From Hordeum vulgare subsp. vulgare (taxonomy: Eukaryota > Streptophyta > Magnoliopsida > Poales > Poaceae), in contig NC_058521.1 in assembly GCF_904849725.1 (NCBI RefSeq), forward strand, positions 559,384,176 to 559,448,175: a DNA stretch of 64,000 bases, in the 5' to 3' direction. Shown here one piece after another: positions 58,415 through 64,000 of the stretch. Position 1 is the stretch's first letter; each line of letters opens with the position of its first letter. Under the pieces are notes generated by a model. It was not told the DNA's origin, made no database searches, and saw nothing but the letters and a program-made list of their open reading frames with translations. The translations under genes and the position numbers were made by a program.

Positions 58415-59213
58415 TGTTGGGGAACGTCGCATGGGAAACAAAAAATTTCCTACGCGCACGAAGACCTATGATGGTGATGTCCATCTACGAGAGGGGATGT
58501 GTGATCTACATACCCTTGTAGACCATACAGCAGAAGCGTTAGTGAACGCGGTTGATGTAGTGGAACGTCCTCACGTCCCTCGATCCGCCCCGCGAACCAT
58601 CCCGCGATCAGTCCCACGATCTAGTGTCGAACGGATGGCACCTCCGCGTTCAGCACACGTACAGCTCGATGATGATCTCGGCCTTCTTGATCCAGCAAGA
58701 GAGACGGAGAGGTAGAAGAGTTCTCCGGCAGCGTGACGGTGCTCCGGAGGTTGGTGATGATCTCGTCTCAGCACGGCTCCGCCCGAGCTCCGCAGAAACG
58801 CGATCTAGAGGCAAAACCGTGGAGATATATGGTCGGGCTGCCGTGGCAAAGTTGTGTCAAATCAGCCCTAAAACCTCCGTATATATAGGGGGAAGAGGGG
58901 GAACCTTGCCTTGGGGTCCAAGGACCCCTAAGGGCTTCGGCCGAGCCAAGGGGGGAAGCCCTCCCCTTCCAAACCGAGTCCAACTAGGTTAGGAAGGAGG
59001 AGTCCTTCCCCTTTTTCCCACCTCCTCTTTTTTTCTTTTCTCTTTGATTTTTCTTCCTATGGTGCATAGGGCTCTTTTGGGATGTCCCACCAGCCCACTA
59101 AGGGCTGGTGCGCCACCCCAATGCCTATGGGCTTCCCCGGGGTGGGTTGCCCCCCCCCCCCCCGGTGAACTCCCGGAACCCATTCGTCATTCCCGGTACA
59201 TTCCCGGTAACCC
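58415..59213 (-). repeat. BARE #2 5' LTR, truncated
   Basis: It contains U5, R, TATA (near 58880) and part of U3, including a 14-C run (59150-59163), then stops at GGTAACC and passes into Athila LTR (GACGAAAGGGAC). About 1.0 kb of U3 is missing. Confidence 0.87.
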
Positions 59214-59555
59214 GACGAAAGGGACTAAATAGAGCTGAGATTGGAGGCGGTGGTGCAGCATGGGCCCCACAAGCCTGCCAGGCGCGGCCAGGGGGGCCCG
59301 CGCTTGGTGGGCTAGTGGGCTCTCAGCTCAACCCCTCCGGTTGATTCTTGCGCCAGTATTTTTTTAATATTCCACAAAACATCCCCGTAAATTTCCAGGT
59401 CATTCCGAGAACTTTTATTTCTGCGCAAAAACAACACCATGGCAATTCTGCTGAAAACACCTTTAATCCAGGTTAGTTCCATTCAAATTATGCAAATTAG
59501 AGTCCAAAACAAGGGCAAAAGAGTTTGGAAAAGTAGATACGATGAAGACGTATCA
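59214..59555 (-). repeat. Athila 5' LTR, distal piece
   Basis: It resumes within the LTR at GACGAAAGGGACTAAATAGAG and runs to the LTR end GACGTATCA (59547-59555). The following CCTCA is the target duplication in the LINE. Confidence 0.87.
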
Positions 59556-60086
59556 CCTCATGTATTTCCTCCTGCAGCAGTCTGACTTCATCGTAGGCTT
59601 GCACCGAAAGCGGCAGCGAAAATATCTCCTGCAACGAGTGCGTGCCTAGGAAGGTTTGGACCGAGGCATCTTCAGAGCTAGCAAAAGAGAACGCCCTGGG
59701 AAATTTGTCTTTGTATATGGCATTGTTCCAATTATATTTCCAAAATAGGGTCGACTGGCCATTGTTAACCTGCACCCTGGTCACTCCCCTAAGTACCGGC
59801 ATGAGTTTAACTAGCTCCCGCCACCAGAAAGATCCGCACTAACCCCGTACGTGCGGCACCACGTCAGTATAGTGCGTGTTCTAGATCAGCGATACCCAGG
59901 GGACATCATGTCGGTTATAGAACTTGTGTAACATTTTCAGAAGCATGGTATCATTTTGTAGCTTGAGACTAAGTACCCCCAGTCCACCATTTTCCTTGGG
60001 TCTGCACACTTTATCCCAGGCTGCGAGCGCATTACTTTTAAACCCATCTTTCGTCTTCTTCCTCCACAGACACCTCCTACGAATCT
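59556..60086 (-). pseudogene. L1-type LINE, 5' part (reverse transcriptase C-terminal region)
   Basis: The minus-strand frame starts at the truncation point with IRRRCLWRKKTKDG and reads AAWDKVCRPKENGGLGVLSLKLQ, typical of the region after the reverse transcriptase in plant L1 ORF2. It continues through FWWRELVKLM to LLQEEIHE at the Athila border. Stops interrupt it at 59881-59883 and ~48 bases further (about 59833). The frame continues directly at 13688 with VALNPNGDRRK once one copy of the 5 bp duplication is removed. Reassembled, the LINE copy is ~1.26 kb, 5' truncated, with a short poly(A). Confidence 0.88.
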
Positions 60087-60190
60087 TACAAGGGTACGTA
60101 GATCTAATCTCCGCTCGTAGATGGACATCACCATGATAGGTCTTCGTGTGCATAGGAAAATTTTTATTTCCCATGCAACGTTCCCCAACA
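60087..60190 (+). repeat. Solo LTR L1, third piece
   Basis: It begins with the LINE target duplication TACAAGGGTACG (60087-60098) and completes the LTR with TAGATCTAATC through ACGTTCCCCAACA (60190). GGAGT follows, the target duplication shared with 5921-5925. Confidence 0.87.
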
Positions 60191-61454
60191 GGAGTCCTAC
60201 TCCAATCATACTAGGAGTAGGATTCCTCCTTTCCACTTGAAAACCCTTTCCACCTTTTCCATCTTTGAGTTTTTTGCCTATCAAACCTCATGGGCCTTAG
60301 TGGGAGCTTATGTCAGCCCACTAGGGGCTGGTTTATATCCTCCCACGGCCCATAAGTCTGTTCGGGGCATGACACCCCTCCCGATGGTCCCCGGTACCCT
60401 CCCGACACTCCCGGTACACTACCGATGAGCCCGAAACTTTTCCGCTGACCAAAATAGGACTTCCTATATATCAATATTTACCTTCAAACCATTCCAGAAC
60501 TCTTCGCAACGTCCGATATATTATCCAGGACTCCGAACAACTTTCGGTTACCAACACCTATAACTCAACTATACCGAAACGTCACCGAACCTTAAGTGTG
60601 CAGACCCTGCGGGTTCGAGAACTATGCACACATGACCTGAGACACTCCCTGGTCAACAACCAATAGCAAGACCTGGATGTACATATTGGCTCCTACATAT
60701 TCGACAAAGATCTCTATCGGTTGAACCTCTATGTCAAGGATTCAGTTAATCCCGTATGTTGTTCCCTTCATCCTTCGGTATGTTACTTGCCCGAGATTCG
60801 ACCGTCGGTATCTCTATACCCAGTTCAATCTCGTTACCGCAAAGTCTCTTTACTCGTTCCGTAATAAAAGATCACGTGACTAACTCCTTAGTCACATTGC
60901 TTGCAAGGCTTATTGTGATGTTGTATTACCAAGTGGGCCCCGAGATACCTGTCCGTCGCACGGAGTGACAAATCCCAATCTTGATCCATGCCAACCCAAC
61001 AGACACCTTTGGAGATACCTGTAGAGCACCTTTATAGTCACCCAGTTACATTGCGACATTTGATAACACACAAGGTATTCCTCCGGTGTCCGGGAGTTGC
61101 ATGATCTCATGATCATAGGAACAAATACATTGACATGCAGAAAACAGTAGCAATAAACTGACACGATCATATGCTACATTCATAGTTTGGGTCTTGTCCA
61201 TCACATCATTCTCCTCATGATGTGATCCCGTCATCAAGTGACAACACTTCTCTATGGCGAGGAAACCTTGACCATCTTTGATCAACGACCTAGTCAACTA
61301 GAGGCTCACTAGGGACATTTTGTTGTCTATGTATCCACACATGTATTTGAGTTTCCAATTAATACAATTCTAGCACAGATAATAAACGATTATCATGAAC
61401 AAGGAAATATAATAATAACCAATTTATTATTGCCTCTAGGGCATATTTCCAATA
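60191..61454 (-). repeat. E0 5' LTR, second piece
   Basis: It starts with GGAGTCCTACTCC, continuing the LTR that stopped at 5925, and runs to TTCCAATA at 61454 (CAATA instead of CAACA). It is more diverged from the others than #1-#3, in line with being an older insertion. Numerous ORFs in it are chance frames. Confidence 0.83.
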
Positions 61455-62455
61455 GCATCTAGGTCCCGCTATTGGTTATTGACCGGAGAGTGTCTCGGTC
61501 ATGTCTACATAGTTCTCCAACCCACACGGTCTCTAGACTTAAGGTTCGATGACGTTTTGATATTATTTGAGTCATATGTGTTGGTGATTGAAGGTTGTTT
61601 GGAGTCCCGGATGAGATCCCGGACATCACGAGGAGCTCTCGAATGGTCTGGAGGTAAATATATATATATAGGAAAGTGGTACCCGGGTTCCGGAATAGTT
61701 TTGGGGATTTCCGATATTGTATAGGGAGTGTCGAAAGGGTTCTAGGGGTCCACTGGGAGGGGCCCACCCACCCTGGGGGGCACATGGGCCTAGGAGGTGG
61801 TCCACCAGCCCCTGATGGGTTGGGCAGCAATCCCCAAGAGGCCCATGCGCCAAACTTGAGAGAGGAGGTGGAGGAGGAGTCCTCCCAAGGGTGTCCACCT
61901 CCCTTGTGGGAGGTGGACTCTCCCTCTACTTCAGTCGAACCTCTCCTCCTTGGAGGAGGGTCCAAGGCAAGCCCACCTACCCCTTCCACTTATATATAGT
62001 GGAGGTTTTGAGGGCAGCCACCACGTGAAAAGCCACGTGCTTCCCTATCCTCCATAGATCATCTTCTTCGTCTAGATTAGTTCGGTAGAGCTCGGCGAAG
62101 CCTTCCGAATTAGTTCACCACCACCGCCATCACGCCGTCATGCTGCCGGAGAACTCATCTACCTCTCCACCCCGTCTTGCTGGATCAATAAGGCGGAGAT
62201 TTTCATCGAGCTGTACGTGTGCTGACTGCGGAGGTGTTGTCCGTTCGGTGCTAGATCGTGATTGGACCGCGGGATGACTTGCGATTTGGATCGCAAATAC
62301 GTTCGACTATATCAACCGCGTTTTTAACGCTTCTCGCTTAGCGGTCTACAAGGGAATGTGGATCTGATCTCTCCTCTCATAGATGGTCATCACCATGGAT
62401 ATATCTTGTATGTGCGTAGGAATTTTTTTTGTTTCCCATGCACCATAACCCAACA
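61455..62455 (+). repeat. Oldest BARE-like LTR L00, 3' part
   Basis: LTR in + orientation starts mid-way at GCATCTAGGTCCCGC and ends ATAACCCAACA (62455). A TATA region TATATATAG is at about 61991-61999. It is the most diverged LTR in the window. The missing first half should lie left of the window, on the far side of E0. GCATC (61455-61459) is the likely target duplication of E0. Confidence 0.75.
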
Positions 62456-62760
62456 TCGCCAACAATCGACCCGTCGTCATAATTTGGCATTGCGAGAGGA
62501 GCCATGCGAATTTGCGACATTTGGCACACCCCACGCCACCTAAATCTCGTGACGCAGCGAGTAGGTGGTGGATCCAATGAAGAACAACCTATAAGCTAAG
62601 GCTTTAGAGTATACTCCGTTGTCGGTCAGCCTCCATCAAAAGACATCCGGTGTTCTCGCAGTCAACGACTGTGCGGAGTACACACTCACCCAGAGCTTGA
62701 CGAAGGAAGGCAAGAACCCGCTGGTCACCACGCCCCAAAGGTTCTGGATCCATTTGTCAC
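62456..62760 (-). pseudogene. LINE ORF2 relic (zf-RVT region)
   Basis: Minus-strand translation reads KLWVSVYSAQSLT, then after one stop WRLTDNGVYSKALAYRLFFIGS, which fits the plant L1 zf-RVT pattern (W.L...G.YS...AY...F.GS). A further piece, AKCRKFAWLLSQCQIMTTGRLLA, matches the following PPK.KFF.WL...R..T..RL segment in another frame. Several stops and a frameshift are present. LTR L00 lies directly next to it and probably inserted in it. Confidence 0.65.
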
Positions 62761-64000
62761 CCACAAGTGCTTGCGGTGGTCCCTCCTGATGGTGCTTGTT
62801 GTGGTGTTGTATGGCGTGCCGGATCGCAGCTTTGGTGGCTTCATCGCTTTGTCTTCGGCTCCTCTCGACTGGGAGGTGCGGGGGACTCGTGGGGAGCATG
62901 GTGGTCGGTGGGAGACTGGTGGCGGTTGGATCTGGCCGGGCATTGCAGGATTTGGCCGGCCAACGGTGGTTCTACTACGGTTTGTTCGTAGCCCCTGCGA
63001 GATGTGGGTGGCTTCGGCGTGGATCTGGAGTTGGTTCGATCCAACTCGAGGTGTTGCAATGGTTGGTGACGCGTGTGAGCTTGGTGGTCGACGGCGGAGG
63101 GAGTTTGTTGCAGCGGGAACAACTCCGACGTTCTGGGCCACATCTGTAGGCCTCTTGTGCTGGGTTGGATGAGTTCAAGACGAAAGCCTTGGCCCGACTC
63201 TCTTGATCTCGTGGACGGCGGCGCTTTCGGGCGTTGTTTCCCTTCTTAGAGGCGTCGTCGTGGAACTCCTCTTCCTGCACGACGGGTTTGAGCTCTCCGG
63301 GTGAAAACCTAAGCTCTGGATGGTTGCCAGAGCGGGCGACGGTGACGCCTTCATTGTTTCCCCCTTGGGGCGTCGCTTGGGAGAGCTAGCTTCTTCTTAT
63401 TGTGTCACCTTTTCTCCTACATCACGTTTGGTAGATGTCGGGGCAACAGCCCTAAACGGATGATGTGCGCCGAGGCGGCGGCCTCGGGGAGCGATGCGCG
63501 AGGTGGCTTCACGGGGAGGGGCGGCGGCTTGGCCTTCGCTTGGGTGGCAAACTTGAGACGCATTGGTGGCAGGTTTGTCGGCTCGATCAACGCGTCCCAG
63601 TGGGGCGGTTGGACAGTACGTCGGGGTAGTGGCCCGGGATGTGGTGCAGCGTTCCATGGTGTGCGTACAGTTGTCTTGAGCAGCGAAGGAGGTTACGGTT
63701 GAGTGCACATGGTGTGTCGGAGGAGTGGATGTTGGGGAGGCGGCATGAGAGACTTGCAGCATCGCCGGCATGGACCATGTGTCGTGTGGGCGGTGTGGTT
63801 TGTGTCTTCACATGACCTTTACGATGAGGGTTGGGTCGACATTCGTCTTCGGTGAAGTCGGAGTCGCTTGCTTGGAGTTTAGGGAGGGCAATGACACCAA
63901 TTGGGAGGAGTGATGACGATGATGCAAGGGTGTATCTTGTTGATGTGTATAAGTGTGAAGAGTGTCATGTGTGTGCCGTTCGTCGGTATGTGACAGCTTT
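62761..64000. other. Unassigned GC-rich sequence
   Basis: No LTR, terminal repeat or known domain could be recognised. The sequence is G-rich on the + strand, with many overlapping open frames in all directions, as expected by chance at this composition. The most gene-like words are around 63230-63330, in a style I associate loosely with LINE or gene 3' regions, but I cannot support an identity. It could be older LINE sequence, a DNA transposon or the edge of a host gene. Confidence 0.4.

Larger units (their letters stand above)
51304..59213 (-). mobile_element. BARE-1/WIS-type element #2
   Basis: A minus-strand Copia element in the Athila 5' LTR. It has a complete 3' LTR (51304-53127, 1824 bp), polypurine tract, full-length polyprotein region, leader, primer binding site and a 5' LTR truncated to 799 bp (58415-59213). 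The left target word is GGAAT (51299-51303). Its right copy is gone because a deletion removed the outer ~1 kb of the 5' LTR and some Athila LTR. LTR start type and coding sequence match BARE #1 closely. Confidence 0.9.
13689..59555 (-). mobile_element. Athila-type Ty3/gypsy element with nested insertions
   Basis: An element read on the minus strand spans 45.9 kb because of later insertions; its own sequence is about 8.8 kb. On the + strand it starts TGATAACCCACAAG (13689) and ends GACGTATCA (59555). The flanks give a TSD CCTCG (13684-13688) and CCTCA (59556-59560), with one CpG-type mismatch. It was inserted into LINE ORF2, whose frame is continuous once the element is removed. Parts: 5' LTR 50346-51303 plus 59214-59555; primer binding site near 50319-50334; gag; protease; extra 3' ORF; polypurine tract near 23460; 3' LTR 13689-14863 plus 23185-23457. 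No reverse transcriptase or integrase is visible. Clade assignment rests on the 3' ORF and gag type, from memory. Confidence 0.87.

Noticed and set aside
8054..58715. Frames beginning ...GERRMGNKNFPTRTKTYHGDVH at many LTR/leader borders.
   Set aside because: They are antisense translation of the LTR 3' end and leader, repeated because the LTR is repeated.
62725..63811. Many overlapping 70-140 residue frames in the GC-rich tail.
   Set aside because: Five or six frames are open at once with no domain, as expected for GC-rich non-coding DNA.
1..64000. tRNA, rRNA, CRISPR arrays or bacterial-style operons.
   Set aside because: None seen. The direct repeats are LTRs and short minisatellites, and the genes are plant retrotransposon genes.

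Overview
The window is intergenic DNA from a large grass genome. The repeat families point to the wheat/barley tribe (Triticeae): several copies of a BARE-1/WIS-2/Angela-type Copia element with ~1.8 kb LTRs, a Maximus-type Sirevirus (Copia with an env-position ORF), an Athila-type Ty3/gypsy element, L1-type LINE fragments and a Harbinger-like DNA element. Family names come from memory of these sequences and the species is not determined. I see no conventional host gene, rRNA or tRNA. All substantial ORFs belong to transposons, and nearly all carry stops or frameshifts.

Almost the whole window is one Russian-doll insertion series, readable from matching borders and target-site duplications (TSDs). 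From outside in: a LINE relic (62456-62760) holds a + strand BARE-like LTR (visible part 61455-62455). That LTR was split by a minus-strand BARE-like element E0 (2004-5928 and 60191-61454). E0's own 5' LTR was split by a + strand solo LTR, L1 (5929-6721, 12007-12955, 60087-60190). L1 contains a + strand BARE-like element A (6722-12006) and a 5'-truncated LINE (12956-13688 and 59556-60086). The LINE was split by a minus-strand Athila element (13689-59555). The Athila 3' LTR contains BARE copy #1 (+, 14864-23179) and its 5' LTR contains BARE copy #2 (-, 51304-59213). Its interior, now without reverse transcriptase and integrase, contains a minus-strand BARE LTR (R1) with a Harbinger-like insertion, a 5'-truncated Maximus element (29629-39578) and BARE copy #3 (-, 39579-47548). 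A gypsy LTR (504-2003) interrupts E0 at the left edge, next to a partial second copy.

BARE #1 and #2 are the best preserved. Each encodes Gag, protease, integrase, reverse transcriptase and RNase H in one frame. #1 has one single-base deletion and a lost RNase H glutamate; #2 has three nonsense codons. E0, A and #3 form a second group with a shared destroyed gag start and a different LTR 5' end, which suggests a non-autonomous lineage mobilised in trans. The Maximus element carries a ~1.2 kb-residue ORF downstream of RNase H, preceded by an internal TATA box, a gene-like GC-rich leader and a well-formed candidate intron ending just before the ORF start. This is the most interesting possible undescribed feature here.

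The last 1.2 kb (62761-64000) is GC-rich and could not be assigned.
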